DNA from: Lewinellaceae bacterium
GTDB lineage: Bacteria; Bacteroidota; Bacteroidia; Chitinophagales; Saprospiraceae
DNA: 64,000 bases
NCBI GenBank assembly: GCA_016719605.1
Contig: JADJYW010000004.1
Span: 461,012 to 525,011, forward strand
Direction of reading: 5' to 3'
Shown here: positions 38,002 through 46,760 of the stretch, piece after piece
Position numbering within the stretch: position 1 is the first letter of the stretch
Layout of the letters: each line of letters opens with the position of its first letter
Program-made: the position numbers and the translations under genes
The notes under the pieces: model-generated
What the model was told of the DNA's origin: nothing
Database searches by the model: none
Seen by the model: the letters and a program-made list of their open reading frames with translations, nothing else

Positions 38002-38688
38002 ATGACAAAAGCATTAAAATTCTTCCTGCTTCCGGCATTTGCCCTTGTGGCACTGCTGTTTTCCTGTACCAAAACGGACGAACTGACCGTGGATGAGGCT
38101 GTAGACCAGGCGCTGTACGGTGTTCAGGAGCGTGGCGGCATGGGTCGGTACGGTTGTTACGAGCTGGTGTTTCCGGTTGCGATCGAATTGCCGAACGGCA
38201 CGACGGTGGAGGCGGATTCCTACGACGCGATCAAGCAGCAGCTGCGCACCTACTTTGAGGCCAACAGCGACAGCCGCCGGCTGCGGCGTGGCGTGCGCCC
38301 GCATCTCAATTTTGTGTTTCCGATCTCCGTCGTATCCGAAGACGGCGACCTGATCGCGGTGGAATCGGAGGAAACACTCCAGCGGCTCCGTGCCGAGTGT
38401 GCGGGCACCTTCGGCAGCCATGATCCGAGGGGCCACGGGCAGCACGGTCTGTCGTGTTTCGAGGTGGTATTCCCGATTACCATCGAATTTCCCGACGGTA
38501 CCACTGCCGAAGCCGGCGACCGCCAGGCGGTGCACCAGCTCTTGCGCGTCTGGATGCAAAACAACCCCGGCGTGCCGGCCCGGCCCAAAGTGACATTCCC
38601 GTTGACGGTCAAAATGGCCGATGATGGTTCGCTGGTGACAGTGGACAGCCCCGAGGCATTGCGGCGGCTGAAGGCAGATTGCCGGTAA
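38002..38688 (+). CDS. Lipoprotein with two tandem copies of one domain
   Basis: 228 residues. Lipoprotein signal TKALKFFLLPAFALVALLFS followed by Cys22. After a short acidic segment come two copies of one domain of about 80 residues. Copy 1 (52-131) runs from CYELVFPVAIELPNGTTVEA to LQRLRAEC; copy 2 (152-227) runs from CFEVVFPITIEFPDGTTAEA to LRRLKADC. Each copy starts and ends with Cys, suggesting one disulphide per domain. I know no function for it. It is divergent from the second ECF sigma gene and may belong to its regulon. Confidence 0.75.
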   Translation: MTKALKFFLLPAFALVALLFSCTKTDELTVDEAVDQALYGVQERGGMGRYGCYELVFPVAIELPNGTTVEADSYDAIKQQLRTYFEANSDSRRLRRGVRPHLNFVFPISVVSEDGDLIAVESEETLQRLRAECAGTFGSHDPRGHGQHGLSCFEVVFPITIEFPDGTTAEAGDRQAVHQLLRVWMQNNPGVPARPKVTFPLTVKMADDGSLVTVDSPEALRRLKADCR

Positions 38689-38706
38689 AAGGCAAGGGGC
38701 GAGGTC

Positions 38707-38729
38707 GTAGCGGTGGGTTTTAACCCGCC
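38707..38729. repeat. GTAGCGGTGGG hairpin
   Basis: GTAGCGGTGGGTTTTAACCC plus GCC, almost identical to the copy at 24338-24360, placed 19 bases after the lipoprotein stop. It is probably a 3' hairpin; no T-run follows. Confidence 0.7.
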
Positions 38730-38887
38730 GAACCGTGCATATCGAATTGATCCGTGCGCTGTTCCTTTGTGGGCAGGGCACGGATTTTTTTGTTTTGGAG
38801 TTCCCCCAAAAATACGACTTGTGTTGTACCAGCAGAAATTTATCAAGACCTTGGAGAGTTCTTAAAAATTTGATTTTCAATAAGATA

Positions 38888-39187
38888 AAAACTCTGCGCC
38901 TCCGCGTCTCTGCGGTAAAACTACTCTACGCCTCCGCGTCTCTGCGGTAAAACTACTCTACGCCTCCGCGTCTCTGCGGTAAAACTACTAACTACTCTGC
39001 GCTGCTCTGCGCCTCCGCGTCTCTGCGGTAAAACTACTCTACGCCTCCGCGTCTCTGCGGTAAAACTACTCTACGCCTCCGCGTCTCTGCGGTAAAACTA
39101 CTCTGCGCCTCCGCGTCTCTGCGGTAAAACTACTCTACGCCTCCGCGTCTCTGCGGTAAAACTACTCTACGCCTCCGCGGTGAATTT
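38888..39187. repeat. 32-bp tandem repeat, about nine units (CGCAGAGG family)
   Basis: The unit is ACTCTACGCCTCCGCGTCTC then TGCGGTAAAACT, repeated head to tail with one disturbed unit near 38990-39015. It is the reverse-orientation form of the CGCAGAGGCGCGGAG family. There are no spacers, so it is not a CRISPR array. Nothing else is seen between 38730 and the rplM promoter. Confidence 0.9.
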
Positions 39188-39357
39188 GAAAATGCCCGAC
39201 AGCGTACCTTGCGCTTGCTGTTCTAAATTTGGCACAAACACCTGAAAATCAAGTCATCGGTAGCCTCCTATAAACTTCAAGAAAAAATAACCGGGCCAAA
39301 TAAATCCTCATTTTCAGCATATTACACAAAAATCTTCGGACAATCTTTCGAGATTGC

Positions 39358-39388
39358 TTGTTCGTTCCGAACCCTCGTTCTACCTTTG
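39358..39388 (+). promoter_or_regulatory. Promoter of the rplM-rpsI-rpsB-tsf operon
   Basis: TTG (39358-39360), a 20-base spacer, then TACCTTTG (39381-39388) matches the Bacteroidota TTTG/TAnnTTTG pattern well. It is 64 bases upstream of the rplM start. Confidence 0.7.
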
Positions 39389-39451
39389 CCGCCGCTTTTG
39401 GAAAAAGCCCCTTTTTTAGGTTCAACATTTCAACATTTAACAGCACATAAA

Positions 39452-39895
39452 ATGAATACGCTGAGTTACCGGACGGAATCCGTCAGTAAAGAAAAAGCGG
39501 AGCACAAGTGGTATGTGGTGGACGCTGAGAACCAGGTGGTTGGCCGCCTGTGCAGCCACATAGCCAGTGTTCTTCGCGGCAAAAACAAGCCCAGCTACAC
39601 GCCCCATGCCGATACCGGCGACTATGTGATCATCATCAATGCCGACAAAGCGCGCTTTACCGGCAAGAAATGGGATCAGAAAGAGTACAAAAACTACTCG
39701 CACTGGCCGGGCGGCCTCAAAACCGTAGTAGCCACGGAGCTCTGGGACAAAGATCCGCGCCGCATCCTCGAACGTGCCGTGAAAGGTATGTTGCCCAAAA
39801 CCAAACTGGGCCGCCAGGTCTACAAACGTATGTTCGTGTACGTTGGGCCGGAGCATCCGCACACCGCACAACAACCCGAACCGCTCAAATTTTAA
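39452..39895 (+). CDS. rplM: 50S ribosomal protein L13
   Basis: 147 residues, normal length. Typical segments are KWYVVDAENQVVGRLCSHIA, HADTGDYVIIINADK, KMLP-type VKGMLPKTKLGR and YVGPEHPHTAQQPEP. L13 is an early assembly protein of the large subunit. The ATG at 39452 gives the family start; upstream codons are leader. First gene of the L13-S9-S2-EF-Ts operon. Confidence 0.97.
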   Translation: MNTLSYRTESVSKEKAEHKWYVVDAENQVVGRLCSHIASVLRGKNKPSYTPHADTGDYVIIINADKARFTGKKWDQKEYKNYSHWPGGLKTVVATELWDKDPRRILERAVKGMLPKTKLGRQVYKRMFVYVGPEHPHTAQQPEPLKF

Positions 39896-40025
39896 TGGTG
39901 AATAATCAATGGTCAATGATCAGCGGGCTTGCCAAACAGGCTGGAATGCCATTCTGCATGCGCGATTTTTCATGTATCATTTTAAATTCATCATTTATCA
40001 TTCATAATTCATCATTCAGAAACGT
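39896..40025. repeat. Spacer with TTCATCATTTATCATTC low-complexity repeat
   Basis: The 130-base gap between rplM and rpsI ends in AT-rich short repeats (ATTCATCATTTATCATTCAT, AATTCATCATT). No gene is present. Confidence 0.5.
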
Positions 40026-40412
40026 ATGGAAATGATAAATGCCATCGGGCGCCGAAAAACAGCCGTTGCCCGGGTGTACCTGATGCAAGGAGAAGGCAAG
40101 ATCACGGTAAATGGAAAAGATTACCGCGAGTACTTCCCCCAGATGCACGTTCAGCACAACGTGACCGACCCGTTTGCGGTAGTTGGCGCGGAGAATATCT
40201 ACGACCTCAAGATCAACGTCCGTGGCGGCGGCTTCAAAGGCCAGGCCGAAGCCGTGCGTATGGGACTAAGTCGCGCTTTGGTGAAATTGAACGAAGAGTT
40301 CAAGAAGCCGCTCAAGGACAAAAAATTCCTGACGCGCGACAGCCGTGCTGTGGAACGCAAAAAATATGGCAGGCCCAAGGCACGCAAACGCTTCCAGTTT
40401 TCCAAACGTTAA
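40026..40412 (+). CDS. rpsI: 30S ribosomal protein S9
   Basis: 128 residues. INAIGRRKTAVARVY at the start, GGGFKGQAEAVRMGLSRALV in the middle, and the conserved basic tail KKYGRPKARKRFQFSKR whose end reaches the ribosomal P-site. Second gene of the operon; rpsB begins 13 bases after its stop. Confidence 0.97.
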   Translation: MEMINAIGRRKTAVARVYLMQGEGKITVNGKDYREYFPQMHVQHNVTDPFAVVGAENIYDLKINVRGGGFKGQAEAVRMGLSRALVKLNEEFKKPLKDKKFLTRDSRAVERKKYGRPKARKRFQFSKR

Positions 40413-40425
40413 AATCTTGAACACA

Positions 40426-41151
40426 ATGCAGAAGCCTACCTATAAAGAATTGCTCGATGCAGGCTGCCATTTTGGCCACCTGCGCAAAAAGTGGAACCCA
40501 AAAATGACTCCGTATATTTTTATGGAGCACAAAGGAATCCACATTATAGACCTCAACCGCACGGCCGAATGCCTCGAACGTACCGCCCAGGCAGTCAAAC
40601 TCATGGCTAAAAGCGGCAAGAAAATTATGTTCGTGGCTACAAAAAAGCAGGCCCGGGAAATCGTGCAAAAAGCCGCCGAAAGCGTCGGAATGCCGTTCGT
40701 GACTGACCGCTGGCTGGGTGGCATGATGACCAACTTTATGACTATCCGCAAGTCGGTCAAGAAAATGAATAACATTGAGCGTCTGCTTGCAGATACCTCG
40801 CTGACCAGTATCACCAAGAAGGAACGCCTCACTTTGAGCCGCGAACACGCCAAGATGACCAAGCAGCTGGGCGGTATCGCCAACCTCAATCGCTTGCCCT
40901 CCGCTGTGTTTATCGTGGATATCCACCACGAGCACCTGGCTTTGGCGGAAGCCCGCAAATTGAGTATCAAAACCTTCGGCATGGTGGATACCAACTCCGA
41001 CCCAACCCTGGTGGACTACGTAATCCCCAGCAACGACGATGCCTCCAAGTCGATCGCGTTCATCACCAACTACCTTACGGATGCTATCCGTGAAGGTTTG
41101 GAAGAACGCAAAGCCGTTAAAGGAGAAGAAAAAGAAGGCGCCGAGGCTTAA
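40426..41151 (+). CDS. rpsB: 30S ribosomal protein S2
   Basis: 241 residues from ATG 40426. Recognised by LLDAGCHFGHLRKKWNPKM, FVATKKQAREIV, DRWLGGMMTNF and VDTNSDPTLVDYVIPSNDDA. S2 joins late in small-subunit assembly. A Glu/Lys-rich tail (KGEEKEGAEA) follows the core. The gene pair rpsB-tsf is conserved across bacteria. Confidence 0.97.
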   Translation: MQKPTYKELLDAGCHFGHLRKKWNPKMTPYIFMEHKGIHIIDLNRTAECLERTAQAVKLMAKSGKKIMFVATKKQAREIVQKAAESVGMPFVTDRWLGGMMTNFMTIRKSVKKMNNIERLLADTSLTSITKKERLTLSREHAKMTKQLGGIANLNRLPSAVFIVDIHHEHLALAEARKLSIKTFGMVDTNSDPTLVDYVIPSNDDASKSIAFITNYLTDAIREGLEERKAVKGEEKEGAEA

Positions 41152-41188
41152 TCACCCAATCACTCCATCACTCAATCTCTTATAGTTA

Positions 41189-42019
41189 ATGAGCGAAGTT
41201 AAAATTTCGACAGCCGATATTCAAAAACTCCGCGAAATGACCGGAGCCGGCATGATGGACTGCAAAAAAGCACTCATCGAAGCCGAAGGCGATTTTCAGG
41301 GCGCCATTGACGAACTCCGCAAAAAAGGTATCGCGAAAGCCGCCAAGCGCGAAGACCGTGAAGCCAAAGAGGGCGTGGTTATCGCACAAGTCAATGCCGA
41401 CCAAACCAAGGGCATCGTTGTGGCACTCCAATGTGAAACGGACTTCGTGGCCCGCAACGATGGTTACATCGCTATGGCTCAAAAAATGGCCGACATAGCA
41501 TTGGCTAATTTCCCGGCTACTCTGGCCGATTTGCTCGCCCTGCCGTATGAGCCGGGCGTAAGCATTCTGGAAAAAGTGGGCGAACAGAATGGCATCATCG
41601 GCGAAAAAGTAGAACTCGGCCGTTATGACCGCATCGAAGGTACTCAGATTGTCACCTACAACCACTCCAACCGCAAACGCTCCGTGCTGCTGGCGCTGAA
41701 CAAAGCCGGTCACGAAGAAGCCGGCCGCAACCTCGCCATGCAAATTGCTGCTATGAACCCGGTGTCGGTCAGCAAAGATGACGTTGATCCGGCAATCGTG
41801 GCCAAGGAACTCGAAATCGGCAAGGAAATGGCTCGCAACGAAGGTAAAGCAGAGGACATGCTCGATAAAATTGCACTGGGCCGACTGAATAAGTTCTTCC
41901 AGGAGAACACGCTGCTGGCACAGAAGTATGTCAAAAACAATGATCAGACTGTAGAACAGTACCTGCAAAGCCTTGAGAAAGGTTTGACGGTCACAGGCTT
42001 CAAGCACGTCGCGATTTAA
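41189..42019 (+). CDS. tsf: Translation elongation factor Ts
   Basis: 276 residues, full length. It recharges EF-Tu with GTP. The N-terminal UBA-like part is ISTADIQKLREMTGAGMMDC; the signature is ALQCETDFVARND; the C-terminal end runs LNKFFQENTLLAQKYVKNND. Last gene of the operon, followed by a hairpin at 42065-42099. Confidence 0.97.
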   Translation: MSEVKISTADIQKLREMTGAGMMDCKKALIEAEGDFQGAIDELRKKGIAKAAKREDREAKEGVVIAQVNADQTKGIVVALQCETDFVARNDGYIAMAQKMADIALANFPATLADLLALPYEPGVSILEKVGEQNGIIGEKVELGRYDRIEGTQIVTYNHSNRKRSVLLALNKAGHEEAGRNLAMQIAAMNPVSVSKDDVDPAIVAKELEIGKEMARNEGKAEDMLDKIALGRLNKFFQENTLLAQKYVKNNDQTVEQYLQSLEKGLTVTGFKHVAI

Positions 42020-42064
42020 GTAAAACGGTACCGGCGGGATTTTTTACCTGCTAAATTTTTATAC

Positions 42065-42099
42065 AACGAGCCATCCCGAATTTTTCGGGATGGCTCGCT
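42065..42099 (+). terminator. Hairpin after tsf
   Basis: ACGAGCCATCCCGAA and TTCGGGATGGCTCGC-type arms form a perfect 14-bp stem with a 3-base loop, 46 bases after the tsf stop. No good T-run follows, so termination strength is uncertain; it may also protect the mRNA 3' end. Confidence 0.65.
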
Positions 42100-42227
42100 G
42101 CATTTAAAGACGCGATTTGTGCCAATTTGATTTTTGAAAAGGTGTCTTGCGCTACAAGCGCCGGCTCCCGTTGTTTTGTTCTGATTGGTATCTTGGCGAG
42201 ATTTTGCAGAATCAAATGTAACAAAAT

Positions 42228-42338
42228 AAAAAAGCCGCCAGAACACTTGCGTGTCCAGCGGCTAATAAACCCCAAAAAACCAAATGAAAACTATTCTTAA
42301 GATGGCTTTATTAAAAGCCATCACTTTTTTAAAATTTG
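42228..42338 (-). ncRNA. Candidate small RNA with own promoter and terminator
   Basis: On the minus strand a strong promoter (TTTG at 42375-42372, TACCTTTG at 42351-42344, spacing 20) faces left. About 110 bases later a strong intrinsic terminator follows: GCCGCTGGACAC, loop GCAA, GTGTTCTGGCGGC, then TTTTTTATTTT. Between them an inverted repeat (GATGGCTTT...AAAGCCATC) could fold. This order points to a short transcript. It could also carry a 19-residue peptide starting MAFNKAILRIVFIWFFGVY. No match to a known RNA family is claimed. Confidence 0.45.
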
Positions 42339-42367
42339 CAGGTCAAAGGTACAACGATGAAATTTAA
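42284..42367 (+). CDS. Possible 27-residue hydrophobic small protein
   Basis: ATG at 42284 opens MKTILKMALLKAITFLKFAG then QRYNDEI, ending at TAA 42365-42367: a short amphipathic/hydrophobic helix with a charged tail. It follows an A-rich leader and a hairpin (42234-42262). It overlaps the candidate sRNA on the other strand, and I can find no clear plus-strand promoter, so only one of the two may be real. Confidence 0.25.
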   Translation: MKTILKMALLKAITFLKFAGQRYNDEI

Positions 42368-42375
42368 TGTGCAAA
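42344..42375 (-). promoter_or_regulatory. Bacteroidota-type promoter of the candidate sRNA
   Basis: Minus strand TTTG-N20-TACCTTTG, a full match to the consensus boxes of the primary sigma factor in this phylum. It is 167 bases or more from the nearest annotated gene, so it does not serve a neighbouring coding sequence on that strand. Confidence 0.55.
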
Positions 42376-42541
42376 TCTTTTTTTTCTCTTTTTTTATTGC
42401 ACCTCTCGCTTACCTGATTAACAGCACAAATGTACGAGGGCGTTTTTATTTTATGCGAACCTCATCTCAATTTTTTTTTTGAGGGGATCTGCTATTCCGG
42501 AATACGGCCCCCGAGCGTAGCCACCAATGACATGTGCGGAG

Positions 42542-43671
42542 TTAATACTTAATGAAACCCTGTACCCAGGTTTGGCGGTCGGTGGTGAGCCGAAGCCGGT
42601 AATGGCCGGGCGTGACGACCGTATGTACTGGAATTGTCCAGGCTTCTACATCTGCCATGCTTTGCCCCTGGGCAAGCAGTCGTCCCGCCAAATCAAGTAT
42701 TTCCCAGGAGAATACACCTTGTACCGGCTCCGCCCATTGCACTTGCAGCACTTCGCGGACAGGAGAAGGAAATATCCGCACGGGGGTGTTTGACCGGAAT
42801 TCGACAAATCGTACCGGGCTGTACGCAAATGAACCGTCTTGGTCCATCTGGCGAAGGCGATAGTAGTTGATGCCTCTCAGTGGTTGCTCATCCCGAAAGG
42901 TGTAGTGCCGCGTTTCCCGGGTAGTGCCTGCTCCGGCTACCTGTCCGATTTCCGTAAAATGATGCCCGTCGGCGCTGCGCTCAATGGCGAAGTAGGCATT
43001 GGAGGTTTCGGAAGCAGTAGACCAGGAGAGAAGGGCCTGTGCCGATGTGGGCCGCACATCAAAATTTGTTAATTCTACAGGGAGCGAAAAGTTGTCGCCT
43101 ACCGTGAAGTCGTCAATTCGGAAGTTTGATGCGAGCTTATTACAGTTGTTTGACGATTAGTTATGTAGGAAAAACGAAATCGGAGATTGGCTACATTCTC
43201 TGCACTGGAAGGAAGGTCAAAATAGATACTACCCCATGTCGTTGAAGCGCCGTCGGACACATCATCGGAAATTTCGTTCCAGGAACTTCCATTGCTGCTC
43301 CATTCAAATAAAACCGGGCGATTCCACGCGTTCGTTGCTCTCCTGCCAAAGCCAACCCGAATACCTGTTCTGCCAACCGTACTTACCACGCCTGAAACGG
43401 TTAGCGTAACCGTGGATCCTGATGGAGCACAATGTTGAAAAATAACATTTTCCTCTCCGGATGCCTCCGGACTTGTGGGGGAAGAAAAATACCCGAAACT
43501 ATTTGCATTGTCAATCACAAATATTCTACCGTTATTGTTAACACCATTCGTCCAGCCGGCCGGAAAAGCCCCATTGTTGAACGTAACGTTGTAAAATGAT
43601 TGCGCTGAAAGGATTTCAAAGCAAGGCGGGCATAGCGCCAAAAGGGCAAAAAGCAGTAATGTTTTTCTCAT
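42542..43671 (-). CDS. Secreted T9SS cargo protein (one frameshift)
   Basis: About 377 residues after repair. Signal peptide RKTLLLFALLALCPPCFEIL; a jelly-roll-like N-terminal part (GWTNGVNNNGRIFVIDNANS, WNEISDDVSDGASTTWGSIY). Then comes the common VELTNFDV and SWSTASETSNAYFAIERSAD segment seen just before T9SS domains, and the T9SS type A end from FPSPVREVLQVQW to HYRLRLTTDRQTW. One base is lost or gained near 43150-43155, between FRFSYITNR and NKLASNFRIDDFTVG. The two halves belong together because the C-terminal half lacks any start signal. Function unknown beyond export to the surface. Confidence 0.75.
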
Positions 43672-43812
43672 GCGGTAGTGTTTTTCAAGGCCAAATGGCC
43701 TTCAGAAAAACACACAAAAATAGGCAAGGGCCGGTCTTTGTATACCAACACTTGATTTAAGTTTTAATTAAATCCCCTTTTCTGTCAATTTTCTTTTCTG
43801 CCCCTGCTTTAT

Positions 43813-46557
43813 TCACCTCCCCCCCCGTACCAGTTCAATATACCCGCTCAGCACATCCGACCGAAGCACCACACCATCCACACGGTTTTCGTACACCTTG
43901 CAGACATAAAAATAGGTGCCCTCGGCAACGTCGTTGCCGGCCAGATTGCGACCATTCCAGTTGATGGCCGGGTCGGCGGCCTCGTACACGAGGTTGCCCC
44001 AGCGATTGAAGATTTGCATGTCAATCCGGGCAATAAATCGCCAGTTGGGAAATGGTGTGAACAGATCGTTGAAGCCGTCGCCATTCGGGGTAAAGGCATT
44101 CGGTAACTCGTAGCGCGGACAGTTGTCCACGCACAATACCGGACTTTGGGCACTTTCGTTTCCAATGTTATCCACCGCCGATATGGCATAGCAACCGGCC
44201 AGCCCGTTTCCGATGTTGTGAATAAACGTCGTATTCCCCGCACCGTCAATCTCCACCAGCAGGGTAAGTGGATCGCCCTCAAACGGCGCAAACCACAGGC
44301 GGTACTGTGCAGCATCGTCGGTGTCGGGGCAAGTGGTGTTGGGATTGGTCCACTGGAGGATATTTTCGTACGGCGGGTCAGGCGCCACACCTCCGTCATC
44401 GGTGCAGATATTTTCGATGACAAGCATGGGCACACAGGGCGGTATGGTGTCCAACGGCACACCACAAAGTACTTGCGAGTTGTTGAAAATAGGATCAATC
44501 ACCCCGCCGATGCTGTATGTACCGATGCTACGCACATAATAGCAGTACTCCCGGCCATTCTCCAAACCGCGGTCGGCGTAGTCGGGTGTGTTGGAAATCC
44601 CGATGGAATCGAATTGCCCGGTGCCGTCATTTCGGCGATAAACGATGTAGCGATAGTTCGTCCAGGCCACTTCTTCCTGCCAGGTCAGCAGGTTGGCTCG
44701 ATCGGTTGATTTGATGGAAAGAAATATCGAAGAGGCATCATTGGTCGAGCCGGTAGGTGTCGTGAAATCGCCACGCGTGTAAAACGACACCTTGTAGTGG
44801 TACGGCTGTCCGGCGGTGTTGAGGCTTGGATCAGTAAAACAGGTATCGTTGGCTTGCCAAAAATTGGCAGCCGTAAACGTGGCGCCCGGCACCGGCTGCA
44901 TGACGCCCCCACTCAGGCCGGGCGCTCGCAGCAGCTGATACCGATATGGGCCGGGGTTGGCAATCGTATCCAAATCCGCAGCCACGGGCTTGGACCAGCA
45001 TATTTCCATCTGCCCGTTTGCTGGATCGGTCTGTATGACGGTTACATTGGTGATGAGCGGCAAATCGCGCGGCAACTGCACGCAAGCCTCCTCGGAAGGC
45101 AAACTTTCCACCAGATTGTACGGGTAGCCACCGGCAGAGATGCGTGCAAACTTGGCCAATACCCGATAACAATAGGTGCGGCCGCGCTCCACATTTGTAT
45201 CCTTGAAATAGTAGCGTCCATCCTTGTCCTGCCGGGTCACAAAAATAACCTCGGTGTATCCTTTGCCTTTCAAACCCGGAGCGCAGGAGTCTATCGGGAA
45301 CGGGTTGGTGCCCTCGCGGCGCCAAACAGAAAAGCCGTAAAAGTAGTTTTGCGCAGCATTTTCGCAGAAATAAGGCTTTTCCCAAGAAACTTCTACCGCA
45401 CCAAACTGGGCCGCAGCCTGCACGTCTTCGGGCGGAGGACCTACGACCCGAATGGAAACTGTTTTCAGATCGGCCAACTGCGGCGTGTTTTTGTTGAGCG
45501 AGTCTACAGCCTTGAAAATGACGGTGTATGGCTGGTTGGAAATATGCTCGCAAGCCGTTTGCCAACGGAATGTACCAACCACAGGGGGCACTTGGTACCC
45601 GCCGGGAGCCATGAACGTGGCCGGGCTGAAGGGGTTGCTGATCGGCCCGCCCGCCGCAGTCAATTGTACCAGATTCCCGGAGTCAGGATCGGTGGCAACT
45701 ACCGGAAACTCGATCGTCTGGCCGGCCACCACACATAAATTATCCGTGGATTCGACCACCGGCGGCCGATTTTGGCAGGTGGAAACGAATATCTGCATAT
45801 CGCGGATCGTCGTGTCTATGGGCAGACCATTGCGCCAGGAAATGACGATGAAAGCCAGGTTGTACTCGCCCGCCACTTGTGGCGACAGCCACAAAATATC
45901 GCCGGTTCGCTCGTCCATCTGGAGCATGTTGTCTATGCCCGCACCTATTTCATTCGGAAAACTGTAGTTGGGCACATTGGTGCCCAATGCCTGTCTCGGC
46001 ACGATGAGCCGATAGGAAAGGCTGTCCAAATCAGGGTCAAACGCATTGGGGTTGTGCTTGAAAGGCTGCCCGATGCAGGCGTTATCTATGGGGTCCTGAA
46101 GCAGGTAGGGGGTGGTATTGGTGCCGCCAAACTGGGGGTCGAGGAAGGCGTAAACCGTCTCCAGATGAAACGGCACATTTTCCGACTGGGGCGGGTTCAC
46201 GTTGATAATGCCGGCGTTGCGATTGGGGTCGGTCATCGAAATACGGTAGCGGGCCGGGCCGGCATAGGTATGAATGGCCACATAGCGGTTGTATTTTACC
46301 TCATCGTTCAGGATCACACCGCCGCCGCTGCCGTTGGAACGGCCCACTTGCTGGCAGGTGCCGTCACCCCAGCAAATGGTCAGCGTATCGCGGTCGGCAC
46401 TGAAACTGAGGGTGCGTGTCCAGGTGATAATCGTGGCACGCACCGTAAGCGGGCCGATTTGCTCAATGTGGATTTCGCCGGCACGGTTGTGGGTGGCATG
46501 CAGGGCTGCTGGGGCCAGGGCGAAGAAAAAAAGCAACGGGCGTAACATCGTGTTCAT
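43813..46557 (-). CDS. Large secreted protein with type B (gliding-motility-associated) T9SS C-terminal domain
   Basis: 914 residues from ATG 46557. Signal peptide (LRPLLFFFALAPAALHATHN); an N-terminal domain with WGDGTCQQVGRSNGSGGG; PKD/Ig-like strands; several fibronectin type III-like segments (VEVSWEKPYFCENAAQNYFY, LLTWQEEVAWTNYRYIVYRR). The end is a gliding-motility-associated C-terminal domain: LPNAFTPNGDGFNDLFTPFP, MQIFNRWGNLVYE, GTYFYVCKVYEN. Type B domains in other species belong to large adhesins such as SprB. No enzyme motif is seen, so an adhesin or surface-structure role is likely but inferred. Confidence 0.82.
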   Translation of the reverse strand: MNTMLRPLLFFFALAPAALHATHNRAGEIHIEQIGPLTVRATIITWTRTLSFSADRDTLTICWGDGTCQQVGRSNGSGGGVILNDEVKYNRYVAIHTYAGPARYRISMTDPNRNAGIINVNPPQSENVPFHLETVYAFLDPQFGGTNTTPYLLQDPIDNACIGQPFKHNPNAFDPDLDSLSYRLIVPRQALGTNVPNYSFPNEIGAGIDNMLQMDERTGDILWLSPQVAGEYNLAFIVISWRNGLPIDTTIRDMQIFVSTCQNRPPVVESTDNLCVVAGQTIEFPVVATDPDSGNLVQLTAAGGPISNPFSPATFMAPGGYQVPPVVGTFRWQTACEHISNQPYTVIFKAVDSLNKNTPQLADLKTVSIRVVGPPPEDVQAAAQFGAVEVSWEKPYFCENAAQNYFYGFSVWRREGTNPFPIDSCAPGLKGKGYTEVIFVTRQDKDGRYYFKDTNVERGRTYCYRVLAKFARISAGGYPYNLVESLPSEEACVQLPRDLPLITNVTVIQTDPANGQMEICWSKPVAADLDTIANPGPYRYQLLRAPGLSGGVMQPVPGATFTAANFWQANDTCFTDPSLNTAGQPYHYKVSFYTRGDFTTPTGSTNDASSIFLSIKSTDRANLLTWQEEVAWTNYRYIVYRRNDGTGQFDSIGISNTPDYADRGLENGREYCYYVRSIGTYSIGGVIDPIFNNSQVLCGVPLDTIPPCVPMLVIENICTDDGGVAPDPPYENILQWTNPNTTCPDTDDAAQYRLWFAPFEGDPLTLLVEIDGAGNTTFIHNIGNGLAGCYAISAVDNIGNESAQSPVLCVDNCPRYELPNAFTPNGDGFNDLFTPFPNWRFIARIDMQIFNRWGNLVYEAADPAINWNGRNLAGNDVAEGTYFYVCKVYENRVDGVVLRSDVLSGYIELVRGGR

Positions 46558-46760
46558 AGTTCGGGTAAGTTTGTCCGTTTGTGCAGGTTTTCGGAAACGG
46601 GTTGCGCAGTCGGGATATTTTCCCGGCAAAATGCGGAAAACTCCTGGCCCTCCGCCAGTTTGCCCGGTTCGTATTTTGCAAGCGCTGGCAAATAACCGTG
46701 TTTCCAACGCACATTCCCTCCGGTTGTTCGCAGCAACCGCATCCGGGTAGCAACAAGACG

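Noticed and set aside
38888..39187. Possible CRISPR array
   Set aside because: Units are contiguous 32-bp tandem copies without variable spacers, there are no cas genes, and the unit belongs to a dispersed intergenic repeat family.
42020..42541. tmRNA, 6S RNA or tRNA in the gap after tsf
   Set aside because: No tRNA-like acceptor or CCA structure, no tag-peptide pattern and no long 6S-type bulged helix could be recognised; only a short promoter-terminator unit is supported.
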